From Promethearchaeati archaeon (lineage in GTDB: Archaea; Asgardarchaeota; Heimdallarchaeia; JABLTI01), in the NCBI GenBank assembly GCA_013166835.1, contig JABLTI010000013.1:1-41923 (forward strand): 41,923 bases of DNA, read 5' to 3'. Positions 1 through 9,468 of this stretch are shown here, piece after piece. Under the pieces are notes generated by a model, which saw nothing but the letters and a program-made list of their open reading frames with translations, had not been told where the DNA came from and did no database searches. A program made the position numbers and the translations under genes. How positions within the stretch are numbered: the first letter of the stretch is position 1; every line of letters starts with the position of its first letter.

Positions 1-92
1 AACTAAAGCAATTTCTGTTTTTTTGTGTTGAATTCATACACGAAAAGCATATTAACAACATACTCTGTTGAAAACTCTAGACAAAGGAGTCT

Positions 93-872
93 TTGATAAA
101 ATTGGTAAATTATGATAAAGATTTCTTGAGAAAGTATCAAAAAGCCAGAGATGAAAAGGATTCCATCCTCTGTGCTGGTTTTGATCCAGCAATTCCCAAT
201 CAACGAGAGAAGAACACATTGTCCGAGAAATATTTCATGGACAATAAATCTGTTGAAGAAGGAATCATTGCTTTTTTTGAAGAATTTCTTGAGAGTGTTC
301 AAGATTATTGTTGTGTTATAAAACCGAATAATCAATATATATTCCACATGGGATTGAAATCATATCAAAAAATGAATAAAATGATTCATAACCAAGGATT
401 AATTTCTATTCTAGACCAGAAATTAGGAGATATTGGTTCAACAAATGATTCAGGTTTTTATTGGATGAATGAAATGGGATTCGATGCAGTTACCTATTCT
501 CCTTTTGCTGGTAATATTGCAGAGAGTTTGAATGCTGCGCATCAAGTGAAAAATGCAATTGTAGAAGGACAAAAGGGTTATGAGTTCATCGCAGGAAGGA
601 TGAAGGAGCTAAATGGTGATGGAATTGTTGTCGGAGCTACAGGACATGTAACAGCTGATGACCTTCAGAAAATCAGAGAATTAGCAGGTAATGATGTAGT
701 CATGCTTATTCCTGGTATAGGCAAACAACAAGGGGACCTCGAGAAAGTAATTCATTTTGGAGGAGAAAATGTATTACTTAATGTTAGTCGAGCTATTTTA
801 TATTCAGAGAATCTGAAAGAAACTGCAAAGAAATACAATGATCAATTTAATGAGGTAAGAAAGGGAAAATAA
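93..872 (+). CDS. pyrF: Orotidine 5'-phosphate decarboxylase
   Basis: Decarboxylates OMP to UMP, the last step of de novo pyrimidine synthesis, in the cytoplasm. About 259 residues. The family motifs are visible: an N-terminal FDPAIPNQ segment, KPNNQYIF, then DQKLGDIGST with the catalytic Asp/Lys/Asp cluster, and DAVTYSPFAGN. This pattern matches the longer, bacterial-type (group 2) OMP decarboxylase rather than the short (about 210 aa) enzyme common in archaea, which suggests an old transfer (inference). The start is TTG: AAAGGAG at 83-89 lies 3 nt before TTG 93 and 12 nt before an in-frame TTG at 102, so the start could be either. A nearby ATG at 112 is out of frame. It stands alone, convergent with the next gene. 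Confidence 0.9.
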   Translation: MIKLVNYDKDFLRKYQKARDEKDSILCAGFDPAIPNQREKNTLSEKYFMDNKSVEEGIIAFFEEFLESVQDYCCVIKPNNQYIFHMGLKSYQKMNKMIHNQGLISILDQKLGDIGSTNDSGFYWMNEMGFDAVTYSPFAGNIAESLNAAHQVKNAIVEGQKGYEFIAGRMKELNGDGIVVGATGHVTADDLQKIRELAGNDVVMLIPGIGKQQGDLEKVIHFGGENVLLNVSRAILYSENLKETAKKYNDQFNEVRKGK

Positions 873-897
873 TCAATTAGTTGGTTATTTCCCATAA

Positions 898-2469
898 TCA
901 CATTTCTCTTAAGAATTTTCTAAACATTGCTACATGAGTGAATGGTAGTGTTGTGATCTTACTTCTTCTTACATTACCAATTTCACTAATCTTTGCAGTA
1001 TGTTCCTTTCCATTAATTATTACTTTTGGTGAATTTATCTGACGTGATAAATTGCCTTTAAGAACAAATGAAACTGAGAATTTTTTATCTATATCCCATG
1101 ACATTTCTTTATCATCACTAGGTGCAAGCTCTGAAGGAAGGAACTCAGAAACTGTCAATCCACTTTCAATTTCATTTGTTATTGTACATGGTACTGAGGT
1201 GGAAGAAACGATTGTGCAAATATAGATGTTATCCTTGGGAGTTTTTTCAAGTATTTTTGAAATTGTACAGAATTCATCTTTTATTGGAATTGACAAGTCT
1301 GTTCTCCAAACTAAAGGAGATGGTTTAATGAGGTATTTTTGTAAGAACTTTGTTCCACTTTCAACATTTATTAGGCTTTGTTGTATGTTCATACCATAGT
1401 TTAAGCCAAAATCAATGAATTCCATTTCATCAGTTTTCGTTTCTTCTGTTAACTGCATTTCAGTTGGAATTAAATCTCTAATAAATAATTCATCTAAAGT
1501 TACTGGTAATAGGTTTAAGACTTCTGATGTGAAATAAGTACTGACTTTTCCATCTTCATCTGCTTCTCTCATTAATGAATTATAATCTTGAACTATGCGA
1601 ATTTCCTCTCCCTTTCGTATCATAATTGTTCTAGGAATTCTTTTTTCCAAAGTGTAAAATGCTTTTACTTCTCCACCTGGTGCGAGAGAAGAAGCTTTCC
1701 AAGTAAGTTTCAATCCATTTTCAACAAGTTCTTTTTTGTACTTTCCACCTTCTTTACAAATTACTTCTTTAATTTTGTAAAGGTAAGGTATAATGTCTGA
1801 AACAATTATATTGGTTAATTTATGCTCAGTTTCATTCTTAAATGACGCAATAAGATTATGTTCAAGAATAGTTTCAGAGGGAGTTATTTCTAAGTTTAAT
1901 TTGTCTTTATGTTCTACTCCACCACTATTCTGATAGGAGATTTTTCGGACTACGGTATTTGAAATAGGGGATTGATGTTTTTCGAGCATTTCATGTAATT
2001 TATCTTCTGACAATAGATGATCTGATCTTAAAGCAATCAAATTCGCTAAAACGTCAACCTCAATTGAAACTAAATCAGATGCTTCCACATGCTCAATTGT
2101 TACTCGAGATAGCTTTTCTAATGCTTGGGATGCTTTCTTAATTATTTGATAGGCTTCTTCTTCTCCGAGTTTGATTCCAAGTTTCTCAAAATATGTTGCA
2201 CACCAAACAGCCATTCTTCTGTCATTTATTGGAAGATTTGTTCTGTTTTGTATGAACAATTTTAGGGTTTTAGCTATTGAAAACAATGATCTTGCTTTGT
2301 GTTGCATAATTTGTTCATTATTGTCATCATATACTCTGACAACTGCTTCAATCACTTCGAAATTATCCTTTTCACTAATTGGGGTGACTGAAAGAGACAG
2401 ACTTGCTATGCCTGGAAATTTGGTGATTTCAGCTTCTTTGTCTATTGGTTCACTCATTTCTAACACCAT
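898..2469 (-). CDS. Conserved-type protein of unknown function with beta-sandwich-like segments
   Basis: I do not recognise this 524-residue protein. There is no signal peptide or membrane span, so it is probably cytoplasmic. The N-terminal 180 residues look mixed alpha/beta with a helical stretch (YQIIKKASQALEKL). The rest reads as successive beta-rich modules of about 100 residues, with phrases such as NETEHKLTNIIVSDIIP and LTWKASSLAPGGE that resemble DUF11/CARDB-type beta-sandwich repeats normally seen in surface proteins. An upstream GTG (2490) would add 7 residues, but a TATA-like box at 2501-2510 lies too close to it, and AAGGA at 2474-2478 precedes ATG 2469, so I use the ATG. A further ATG lies four codons on. 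Confidence 0.7.
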   Translation of the reverse strand: MVLEMSEPIDKEAEITKFPGIASLSLSVTPISEKDNFEVIEAVVRVYDDNNEQIMQHKARSLFSIAKTLKLFIQNRTNLPINDRRMAVWCATYFEKLGIKLGEEEAYQIIKKASQALEKLSRVTIEHVEASDLVSIEVDVLANLIALRSDHLLSEDKLHEMLEKHQSPISNTVVRKISYQNSGGVEHKDKLNLEITPSETILEHNLIASFKNETEHKLTNIIVSDIIPYLYKIKEVICKEGGKYKKELVENGLKLTWKASSLAPGGEVKAFYTLEKRIPRTIMIRKGEEIRIVQDYNSLMREADEDGKVSTYFTSEVLNLLPVTLDELFIRDLIPTEMQLTEETKTDEMEFIDFGLNYGMNIQQSLINVESGTKFLQKYLIKPSPLVWRTDLSIPIKDEFCTISKILEKTPKDNIYICTIVSSTSVPCTITNEIESGLTVSEFLPSELAPSDDKEMSWDIDKKFSVSFVLKGNLSRQINSPKVIINGKEHTAKISEIGNVRRSKITTLPFTHVAMFRKFLREM

Positions 2470-2500
2470 TACGTCCTTACGTCTTAACACTAAATGTTAC

Positions 2501-2510
2501 TTTTATATTA
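2501..2510 (-). promoter_or_regulatory. TATA-like box of the 898-2469 gene
   Basis: On the minus strand the sequence reads TAATATAAAA. A start of transcription about 26 nt downstream would fall near 2479, just before the AAGGA and ATG 2469. This supports the shorter protein. Inferred from spacing only. Confidence 0.45.
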
Positions 2511-2682
2511 AATTTAGTTTTGAAGCACAAATACCATTAGATTTTTTGAGATTAAATCTTTTGAGGTATGAACAATTCTAAGTAAATTGCTTTCAAAAGA
2601 TTAATTTAGTATAACCACAGATTAAAAAACTCGTAAAGATATTTTTACAGTATAGATATCTTAACGTTGTGGAGTGAAACGT

Positions 2683-5600
2683 ATGCTGTATGCCATAAAA
2701 CACGCATTAAGAGGGATCAGTCGTCGAAAACTGAAAAACCTCATAAATACTGTAGGCATACTAATTGGAGTTTCACTTTTAGCTGGCGTGCAAATAGCTA
2801 CTGATTCTCTTGTTAATGCTATGCAAGAAACTGTGAGTTTGCGGTATGGTAATGCAGACATAGTTATTCAAAAAGGTGAATATATACCTGAATTTTTTGA
2901 ATATAGCGTTTATCAACAATTAAAATTAGATTGGGAACTGATTCCCTATATAGATGGAATCGCCCCGAGAATAACGTCACAGGTTATAGCTATTTCGTCT
3001 GCAACGGAACAAACAGAACCTTTTGTAACGATTATTGGAATAGATGAAACATTAGATGAACCTTTTGGACAGTTAATACCGGATGATACTTTTGGGAATA
3101 ATAATTTTGAGTTCAATGATCTAGAACTTCAGTATAGTGGAGATATATTACTATCCGCTGAGTGCGTAATTGGTAATCTTTTAGCAGAAGATATCATTGA
3201 CTTCGATGAAGAAGACGAAGGATTAGTTATGCCTAATGTAAATCTAATGTCAATTCTCTACACAAATGTTAGTGGATTGTTAAATACCGAGACATTGAAT
3301 GTTAAAGGAATTGCTAAAGTTGAAGGCAAAGGTGTGATTAACACTGGGTATGTAATTTTTATGAAATTAAGCCATCTACAAGTACTATTCAAAACAACCA
3401 GTTTAGGTATAAACAATATCATTATCAGCACATCTAAAGGAAATGATAATGCTGAATTTGTTAAGAATCTTATTCATGAAAGATTGGCATTTCACTATGG
3501 GGAAGAAGGCGGGAAATTCCAAGTTGATCCTCAAAAATTAGAAGCATTTAGGGACATTGAGGATTCTATCAGTAATTTCCGAGTTGTTTTGTATGTATTT
3601 GGTTCATTAATTATCATTTCTGGTATAATGTTAATCATAAATATAACGTTGATGAATATTGATGAGAGACAACGTTCAATTGGTATTATGCGAGCTATAG
3701 GAATGACGCAAAGACAGTTACTCATATCTTTAATTACTGAAAGCATGGTTCTCGGAGGAATAGGATCCGTATTAGGTCTTGGCGGAGGGGTATTAAGTGG
3801 TCAAGGTATAATTTTCCTTTTGGAAAATTTTCTTGATATAGGTTCAATTTTAAAAGATATACCATTAATTATTCAACCTCGAGGATTTTTGATATCGTTT
3901 GCAATTGGAATAATCATTTCTCTTCTAGCAGCACTTTATCCTGCATGGAAAGCTTCGCGAATTGATATAGTAGAAACAATAAATGAGGTTGAAACACCGC
4001 AGGTTCGACGTAAAACCGGTAATTGGTCCATCATCCTAGGTATACTTTTGATTTTAGCGTCAATAGGAGCATTTGTAATATCACTTAAAATTGAGACATT
4101 ACCTGATTGGCGTTGGATGATATTCATAAGTAGTATACTGGGATTTCTCTTTGGATTAGGATTCACTTTATCAAGAATAATTGGCTCAAGAGTATCATTT
4201 AATGGATTTGCATTATCTTGGATGATAACTGGTTTACTTTCTGTATTATTACTGAATCCATTCATGAATAATATGGGAGTTGATGAGGAATGGGCTTTGT
4301 ATACATTCCTCATTGGAATGTTAGCATTAGTATTTGGAACGATAATCTTTATTGCTTTAAACCTAGAATGGATTTCAAATCGATTTAATGATGTCTTTCA
4401 ACAAATTAAGAAAATGCGTTCTATGGGAATTGTATCAATGCGTTATGTTGGGAAGAAACGAACCAGATCTGCGTTAACATTTGCAATCTTTGGTGTCATT
4501 TTAACTATGAATGTTTTTCTAGCTGTTTTCACTGGTAGTTTTACTTTGGGTTTCGATGATTTTGCTGAAAGAGAAGAAGGAGGAGTAAATATCATTGCGT
4601 ATTCACCTGGAATTGATCTTAGTTTTCTCAATATTACAGGAGATCCAATTGATATTATAACAAATGCAGATCCTAATGTAGAAAGAGTTGTAGGAATGAA
4701 ATTCAAACTTTCACTTTTAGGAGCATTTGCTAATCTGCGTTTTTCAGCAACGAACGAAACAACAACGATTACTGAAGAACTCCCTGTCCCATCAGATATG
4801 TGGGGAATTAATGAAGAATTTCTAGAGATGACTGAATATCCTTTCGAAAGTGTTTGGGACGGAATTTCCGGAGATCCATGGATAGCTGCTATGGATAGTA
4901 CAACAAATTACATTATTTTACCCAATCTTTTACAAGAATTTGAATTTGATGAGGGAGGAAAAACGTATGTATTAGATGTAGAGCTTGGCAGTAATATCAC
5001 CGTACCTGAGTCGGTTAATCCAGTTACTCTAGAAGTGACCTTAGGTAACTATACTGTAATTGCTTTCGTGGAGACAACATCCTACTCAATGTTGTTTTCA
5101 AGTTATCTCTTTGTAAGTGAAAACTCTACTATTTTCCAAGATATTAATGAACCCTCTGCATATCTTGTACAAACCAATCCAAGATTATCTACAGAAGAAA
5201 ATTTAGAAGTAAGTAGAAATATAGAAGCAGAATTACTTGGTTTCGATACTTTGTGTATTAGAGATAGAATGGAATCCTTTATGGAAATTGTCACCCAATC
5301 AGTGAGTTTCATGCAAGCGTTTGTTTCACTTGGTCTTGTAGTTGGTGTTCTGGGTTTAATTGTGGTTTCACTGCGTGGTATTACTGAAAGAACTAGGGAA
5401 ATTGGAATGATGCGAGCATTAGGGTTCCAAAGATCAGAGGTGATAACTGCTGTTGTTTTGGAGATTTTTGCAGTAGCATTTGTGGGTTTGGTGATTGGCT
5501 TTGTGAATGGATTCATTCTTGGGTATGGTATGTATACACAATATTTGGTTGAATTTGACTTCAAATTTATTATTCCTTGGGCAACACTTGCTCTGTTCAC

Positions 5601-5697
5601 TTTTGTTACCATTGTACTTTCTATTATTGCAGCTGTTTTACCTGCAAGACGAGCTTCGAAAATACCCCCAAGTGAAGCCTTACGTTATACTGGTTGA
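2683..5697 (+). CDS. Large FtsX/MacB-type ABC transporter permease
   Basis: An integral membrane protein of about 1004 residues with the layout of a duplicated FtsX-family permease: an N-terminal anchor (NTVGILIGVSLLAGVQIATD), a first large extracytoplasmic domain, an FtsX module of three helices (about 300-430, with RQRSIGIMRAIGMTQRQ), a middle group of four or more spans (450-590), a second extracytoplasmic domain, and a second FtsX module near the C-terminus (TREIGMMRALGFQRSE, ending in LPARRASKIPPSEALRYTG). Such proteins work with a MacB/LolD-like ATPase to move lipoproteins, peptides or lipids, or to control surface enzymes; no ATPase gene is next to it. GGAGTG at 2671-2676 is an SD for ATG 2683; the GTG at 2674 lies inside that SD. 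Confidence 0.85.
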   Translation: MLYAIKHALRGISRRKLKNLINTVGILIGVSLLAGVQIATDSLVNAMQETVSLRYGNADIVIQKGEYIPEFFEYSVYQQLKLDWELIPYIDGIAPRITSQVIAISSATEQTEPFVTIIGIDETLDEPFGQLIPDDTFGNNNFEFNDLELQYSGDILLSAECVIGNLLAEDIIDFDEEDEGLVMPNVNLMSILYTNVSGLLNTETLNVKGIAKVEGKGVINTGYVIFMKLSHLQVLFKTTSLGINNIIISTSKGNDNAEFVKNLIHERLAFHYGEEGGKFQVDPQKLEAFRDIEDSISNFRVVLYVFGSLIIISGIMLIINITLMNIDERQRSIGIMRAIGMTQRQLLISLITESMVLGGIGSVLGLGGGVLSGQGIIFLLENFLDIGSILKDIPLIIQPRGFLISFAIGIIISLLAALYPAWKASRIDIVETINEVETPQVRRKTGNWSIILGILLILASIGAFVISLKIETLPDWRWMIFISSILGFLFGLGFTLSRIIGSRVSFNGFALSWMITGLLSVLLLNPFMNNMGVDEEWALYTFLIGMLALVFGTIIFIALNLEWISNRFNDVFQQIKKMRSMGIVSMRYVGKKRTRSALTFAIFGVILTMNVFLAVFTGSFTLGFDDFAEREEGGVNIIAYSPGIDLSFLNITGDPIDIITNADPNVERVVGMKFKLSLLGAFANLRFSATNETTTITEELPVPSDMWGINEEFLEMTEYPFESVWDGISGDPWIAAMDSTTNYIILPNLLQEFEFDEGGKTYVLDVELGSNITVPESVNPVTLEVTLGNYTVIAFVETTSYSMLFSSYLFVSENSTIFQDINEPSAYLVQTNPRLSTEENLEVSRNIEAELLGFDTLCIRDRMESFMEIVTQSVSFMQAFVSLGLVVGVLGLIVVSLRGITERTREIGMMRALGFQRSEVITAVVLEIFAVAFVGLVIGFVNGFILGYGMYTQYLVEFDFKFIIPWATLALFTFVTIVLSIIAAVLPARRASKIPPSEALRYTG

Positions 5698-5787
5698 AGA
5701 TTCTTGCTGTTAGGAGAATTCGAGAAACACTTATTATTTAAGAGGTTATTCTTTTTGTGATTATTCACTGGGTGTGAAAAGACCAAA

Positions 5788-6255
5788 TTGGCATTAGAAA
5801 CTGTAGAAGAACTGATAATATTTGTCGATTTAGACAACTTCAAAGAGATATCAGAAAAGCAAGGTTGGGTAACATTCAAACCAAATGAAATTACTGGAAC
5901 TCTAACTGAATTAATTTCTAATTTTATTAGAAAGCATGTTGGAGAAGTAATTTATGGTCTAGATGAGAAAAGAGGAACTGAAGAATGCATGTTACGTTTG
6001 ACTGGAGCTTTGTTACATGAAGTTATTGTTTCCGATTTAGAGTATATTGCTAGCAAAATACGGGAAACCGGTTTTGAGTGTGGGTGTGAAGCTTCTGTAA
6101 GTATAGGGGTTTCTAGAGGTCCTTATACACCCATAAGACCAACAGGTCCCTATCAGTGGTCGAAAAGATTATTTAAGGGACAAGCACAAAGACTCGCACA
6201 TAAAGCTTTGAAAAAAGCTAAAAAACAAGGTGGAAACAGAATCGTTTTCTTATGA
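5788..6255 (+). CDS. Nucleotidyl-cyclase-fold (GGDEF / GTP cyclohydrolase III-like) domain protein
   Basis: A 155-residue single-domain protein. The opening IIFVDLDNFKEI copies the metal-binding first strand of GGDEF cyclases (D14 and D16), and the end ALKKAKKQGGNRIVFL matches their last helix and strand. In between, EITGTLTELISN recalls archaeal GTP cyclohydrolase III, which has the same fold. No GG(D/E)EF signature is present; the corresponding turn reads LDEKRGTEECML. It may therefore bind or convert GTP but is unlikely to be a standard diguanylate cyclase. TTG 5788 is the only common start codon after the upstream in-frame TGA at 5758; no strong SD is seen. It overlaps the open frame of the PHP gene that follows, so the two are probably co-transcribed. 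Confidence 0.6.
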   Translation: MALETVEELIIFVDLDNFKEISEKQGWVTFKPNEITGTLTELISNFIRKHVGEVIYGLDEKRGTEECMLRLTGALLHEVIVSDLEYIASKIRETGFECGCEASVSIGVSRGPYTPIRPTGPYQWSKRLFKGQAQRLAHKALKKAKKQGGNRIVFL

Positions 6256-6283
6256 TTTTGGTCATACTTGGATCTGTTTGAAA

Positions 6284-6925
6284 ATGAATCAAACTTTTGT
6301 GAAAAAAGCAACCACCCGAAGTAAAAGGAAGGGTTTTCTTGTTGATATGCATATTCATACAAATTACTCTATTGATTCAGCTTTTACTTTAGAGGAAACT
6401 CTTATAGAGTTGGATGGGGTTGTGGATGCTTTAGCTATTACTGATCATGATTCTATGGGGAACTTTTCCAAAGAGATCTTGCAAGGATTGGAATCAAAAT
6501 ATCATTTGAGGATTTTTTCAGCATCAGTTGAAATTTCTACTACTCAAGGGGATATTTTAGCATATGGTATTACAGCAGTTCCATCGCAAAATCTGAGACC
6601 TGACGAAGTAATTGAGATTATTCATTCAGAAAATGGTTTAGCAGTTGCTGCTCATCCATTTGCATTACTTGGTTTAGGAGATTTGATTTATGACCTTGAA
6701 CTAGATGCTATAGAGATAAATGGATCGAGATCAAAACACACTAACGATTTAGCGAAGGAAGCAGCTGAATCAATGGGATTACCATGTATTGGTGGTAGTG
6801 ATTCTCATAACAGATTTCATGTTGGCACTTGTGTAACAGAATTTCCTAAAAGAGTTGATTCCATAAAGGAAATTATTGATTTTGTTAGAAAAGGGAAATG
6901 TACACCTGTATTTATGCAATATTAG
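6284..6925 (+). CDS. PHP-domain metal-dependent phosphoesterase
   Basis: A 213-residue protein of the PHP (polymerase and histidinol phosphatase) superfamily. The metal-binding motifs are in order: DMHIHTNYS near the N-terminus, ITDHDSMGNF, an Asp/Glu-rich middle (VEISTTQGDIL), AAHPFALLG, and the C-terminal GGSDSHNRFHVG. Stand-alone members of this type hydrolyse phosphate esters such as 3',5'-nucleoside bisphosphates or short RNA ends; the substrate here is unknown. The open frame extends back to a GTG at 6230 inside the preceding gene, but ATG 6284 is the better start because the conserved domain begins 17 residues later. Co-transcription with the cyclase-fold gene makes a nucleotide substrate plausible (inference). 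Confidence 0.8.
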   Translation: MNQTFVKKATTRSKRKGFLVDMHIHTNYSIDSAFTLEETLIELDGVVDALAITDHDSMGNFSKEILQGLESKYHLRIFSASVEISTTQGDILAYGITAVPSQNLRPDEVIEIIHSENGLAVAAHPFALLGLGDLIYDLELDAIEINGSRSKHTNDLAKEAAESMGLPCIGGSDSHNRFHVGTCVTEFPKRVDSIKEIIDFVRKGKCTPVFMQY

Positions 6926-6942
6926 GAAATAAGGGTAGAATT

Positions 6943-8088
6943 TCATTCTTTAATTATCATCGTATCAATCATTTCATCAGTAAATTTATTTCTTCTCTCT
7001 TGATGTTCTTCTACAAATGTTTTTACTTTTTCAGCCAAGGTTTTCTTGCATTGACCACAGAGTAATTTTCCTGAGAGGCAGTTTGTTCTCATTTCTTCAA
7101 TTTTCATATCATCCGGTTCAAAGAGATAATACTCATACCAGTAAACATTGCATTTATCTGGTTCACCACCAAGTTTTCTCTGTTCTTCAACTGTAGCTCG
7201 ACCACCAGTATATGAACGCATAATTTTCTTACTAGCAGATTTTGGTGTATCAGTAGTAAAAATACACGAATCTGGTTCTGATGCTGACATCTTTCCTCCT
7301 TCTGCTAATCCCGGGAAGAACTTACAATGAATCGCTGCTGGCTTATAGTAACCAAGTTTTGGTGCAACATCTCGAGTTATCCTCCAATATGGATCTTGAT
7401 CTATTGCTGCAGGAATTAGTATTGGGATTTTTTTTCCTTTTAGTTTAGAAGGAAGGAAACAAGGCATTGCTTGAATTGAGGGATAAAAAATCATACCAAC
7501 ATTGGATTCATTTGTGAAACCAAAAACAGCTTTGGCTGTTGAAAAAGTGGTTCTTTTGGCGACTTCAACAGCTATTTGATACATGGTTGGAGTTAATTGA
7601 GAATCAAAAATGAAGTGAGTTTTTTTAGGATCAAACCCAACAGCCATAACATCTTTAGCATTTTCGTAAGCATAATCCTTTGTTTCTTGAAAAGTTAGTT
7701 TTTGACTGAACAGGAATTTTTCATCATCAGTCATTTGGAAATAAAGTTCAACATCGAAAATATCTTGTAGCCATTTTGTGAAAATCCATGGTACTAAATG
7801 ACCAAGATGTGTATGACCTGATGGACCTCTTCCAGTGTAGAGTGCGAATTTCTCTCCTTTTTCCAATTGCTTTAGAATCCAATCAAAATCTCGATGACTG
7901 AAGAATAATCCTCTTCTTAATAAGAGATGCAATTTACCTTTACTGTATTTATCAATAACAGCGATTTCTTTTTCTGTTAATAGGGTTGTCCCGAATTTTT
8001 TAACCAATTTCTTATAATCAATTACACCACTTACTTCCCAAGGTGTGACAACCATTTCTTTGGATATCTTACTTTTTTCTTCAGGCAT
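6943..8088 (-). CDS. trpS: Tryptophan--tRNA ligase
   Basis: Charges tRNA-Trp in the cytoplasm. This 381-residue class I synthetase is of the archaeal/eukaryal type: the Rossmann signature is TGRGPSGHTHLGH and the KMSKS loop appears as GGKMSASEPDS. The C-terminal section keeps family phrases KIMRSYTGGRATVEEQRKLGG and CLSGKLLCGQCKKTLAEKV. The reading frame extends to a TTG at 8103, but that codon forms part of the upstream SD region (GAAGGAA about 7 nt before ATG 8088), so ATG 8088 is chosen. Convergent with the PHP gene, 17 nt apart. Confidence 0.96.
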   Translation of the reverse strand: MPEEKSKISKEMVVTPWEVSGVIDYKKLVKKFGTTLLTEKEIAVIDKYSKGKLHLLLRRGLFFSHRDFDWILKQLEKGEKFALYTGRGPSGHTHLGHLVPWIFTKWLQDIFDVELYFQMTDDEKFLFSQKLTFQETKDYAYENAKDVMAVGFDPKKTHFIFDSQLTPTMYQIAVEVAKRTTFSTAKAVFGFTNESNVGMIFYPSIQAMPCFLPSKLKGKKIPILIPAAIDQDPYWRITRDVAPKLGYYKPAAIHCKFFPGLAEGGKMSASEPDSCIFTTDTPKSASKKIMRSYTGGRATVEEQRKLGGEPDKCNVYWYEYYLFEPDDMKIEEMRTNCLSGKLLCGQCKKTLAEKVKTFVEEHQERRNKFTDEMIDTMIIKE

Positions 8089-8250
8089 GATTATTTCCTT
8101 CAAAGATTCCGAGTAATTATAGATATCTAGAAGATTTCTTCTAATTTAAAAGTCTTTCAGCAACTAGAAACATTACAAGATAAAATAAAGAATATTTGAG
8201 AATTCTAAAGCAATATAATCGAAAATTGAAATAAGAGGATGAAAAACTAT

Positions 8251-8823
8251 TTAGGTTGCTTCTTCTGTTTCTTCCTCGACTTCACCGAGTATGATACCAG
8301 AATCATCAGAGCTTTGAGCTGCAATTTCATCGGGATCTCCGGTTTCTTTAAACCATTCCCCTCTCATATCAATAGATTGTTCCTCTTTAATTAGAGCTTT
8401 TCTCTCATGTATCTTATCCATTCCATCATACCATTTATCCATCTTTTCGGATCTAGCGACCTTTTCTGCTCTTCGATTTTTAATCTCTGTTGGGGAGAAT
8501 TTCCATCGAAGCCATTCGCCAAATTTCATATTGTGTGGTTCGAGAATATATTTTCGAACAAAATACTGCACTCCCATAATCTGGGCGAATACGACAATAA
8601 CTCCTACTCCTATTGTAAGATACAAATTTACAGTAGCACTTGTACCACCTCGTGTTATAACTAAATACATTGCAACTGGAATTACACCAATTGCTAGCAT
8701 TAGAAAAGGAATCCCTATTAGGATAAATATTCCTTCTATCAAGTAGAACATAACTACATAGATAAAATCACCGAAACTACCGCCTCTGTGTTTCTTCTCG
8801 GGTGGAACATAAGTCAAAGTCAA
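8251..8823 (-). CDS. Small membrane protein with charged cytoplasmic tail, unknown function
   Basis: A 190-residue protein that I do not recognise. Two or three hydrophobic spans occupy roughly residues 18-95 (FIYVVMFYLIEGIFILIGIP and a second pair around VNLYLTIGVGVIVVFAQIM). After them comes a basic segment (KFSPTEIKNRRAEKVARSEKMDKW) and an acidic tail ending in GEVEEETEEAT. The likely topology has a long cytoplasmic C-terminal arm that could bind a partner. The start is TTG 8823, preceded directly by an in-frame TGA, with no clear SD. It lies downstream of carS on the same strand, with its own TATA-like box. Confidence 0.65.
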   Translation of the reverse strand: MTLTYVPPEKKHRGGSFGDFIYVVMFYLIEGIFILIGIPFLMLAIGVIPVAMYLVITRGGTSATVNLYLTIGVGVIVVFAQIMGVQYFVRKYILEPHNMKFGEWLRWKFSPTEIKNRRAEKVARSEKMDKWYDGMDKIHERKALIKEEQSIDMRGEWFKETGDPDEIAAQSSDDSGIILGEVEEETEEAT

Positions 8824-8860
8824 TCACATATGAGATTTGTTATATGAACTTTAACTTCGT

Positions 8861-8870
8861 TATTTATAAG
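8861..8870 (-). promoter_or_regulatory. TATA-like box of the 8251-8823 gene
   Basis: The minus strand reads CTTATAAATA here. Transcription would start near 8840, giving a leader of about 15 nt before TTG 8823. Spacing argument only. Confidence 0.45.
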
Positions 8871-8928
8871 CTTGTGTTTAATTACAAAAATAGAACAAAA
8901 AATTCGAACAGGTCATTATCGATATTAT

Positions 8929-9468
8929 TTACCACCAAACATCTTTCCAACCCATCGTATATCCCACTGCATTCGCTGCAAAATGGAGTACTAATGCTAA
9001 GGGAATTATAATTACCCAATAAGTCCACGGAAAAGCAGTATCTATTCTTGCAAATGCTAATCCAAATACAATGAAACCAATTTGGTCTATTACAATAAGT
9101 GATCCACCTGAAGGAATGTTTAATCTTCTCTTAATAAAAGATCCAACAACATCTCCTGTAACCGCTCCGAAGCTTTGTAAGAATCCATTGGTTAATGGAA
9201 CAATAAAAGGCACATCAACTATATTCGTGAACCACCATGAAACAAATATCCCTAGCAAGAATCCTCCTAGAAAACCGGCAGCAAATCCCCTCATTGTTTT
9301 ATTGTTTCCAAGGATTCGTCTTCCATCAAACCAGTTCTTTCTAAAATCCATTGGTAACCCCCCTCCAAATAACATTGGAGTTGTATTTGATAAGAAAGCT
9401 GGAAGAACAAAAAATATTGCATTAAGAACCTCTGATTCAATTAAGAGTTCAAACCAGGATGGAATCAT
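8929..9468 (-). CDS. carS: CDP-archaeol synthase
   Basis: Transfers CMP from CTP to unsaturated archaetidic acid (digeranylgeranylglyceryl phosphate), giving CDP-archaeol for membrane lipid head-group addition. This is an archaea-specific lipid enzyme in the membrane. The 179-residue protein has about five hydrophobic spans and the diagnostic cytoplasmic loop GGGLPMDFRKNWFDGRRILGNNKTMRG, split here as GGGLPMDF, then DGRRILG, then NNKTMRG; a second loop reads GDVVGSFIKRRLNIPSGGS. Full length for the family. ATG 9468 has no evident SD. It is strong evidence for an archaeal host with ether lipids. Confidence 0.93.
   Translation of the reverse strand: MIPSWFELLIESEVLNAIFFVLPAFLSNTTPMLFGGGLPMDFRKNWFDGRRILGNNKTMRGFAAGFLGGFLLGIFVSWWFTNIVDVPFIVPLTNGFLQSFGAVTGDVVGSFIKRRLNIPSGGSLIVIDQIGFIVFGLAFARIDTAFPWTYWVIIIPLALVLHFAANAVGYTMGWKDVWW

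Noticed and set aside
3..347. Minus-strand open frame across pyrF
   Set aside because: It lies opposite a well-recognised enzyme and has no recognisable motif or binding site.
2683..5697. A complete MacAB-type exporter locus
   Set aside because: Only the permease is present; no ATPase or periplasmic-adaptor gene flanks it.
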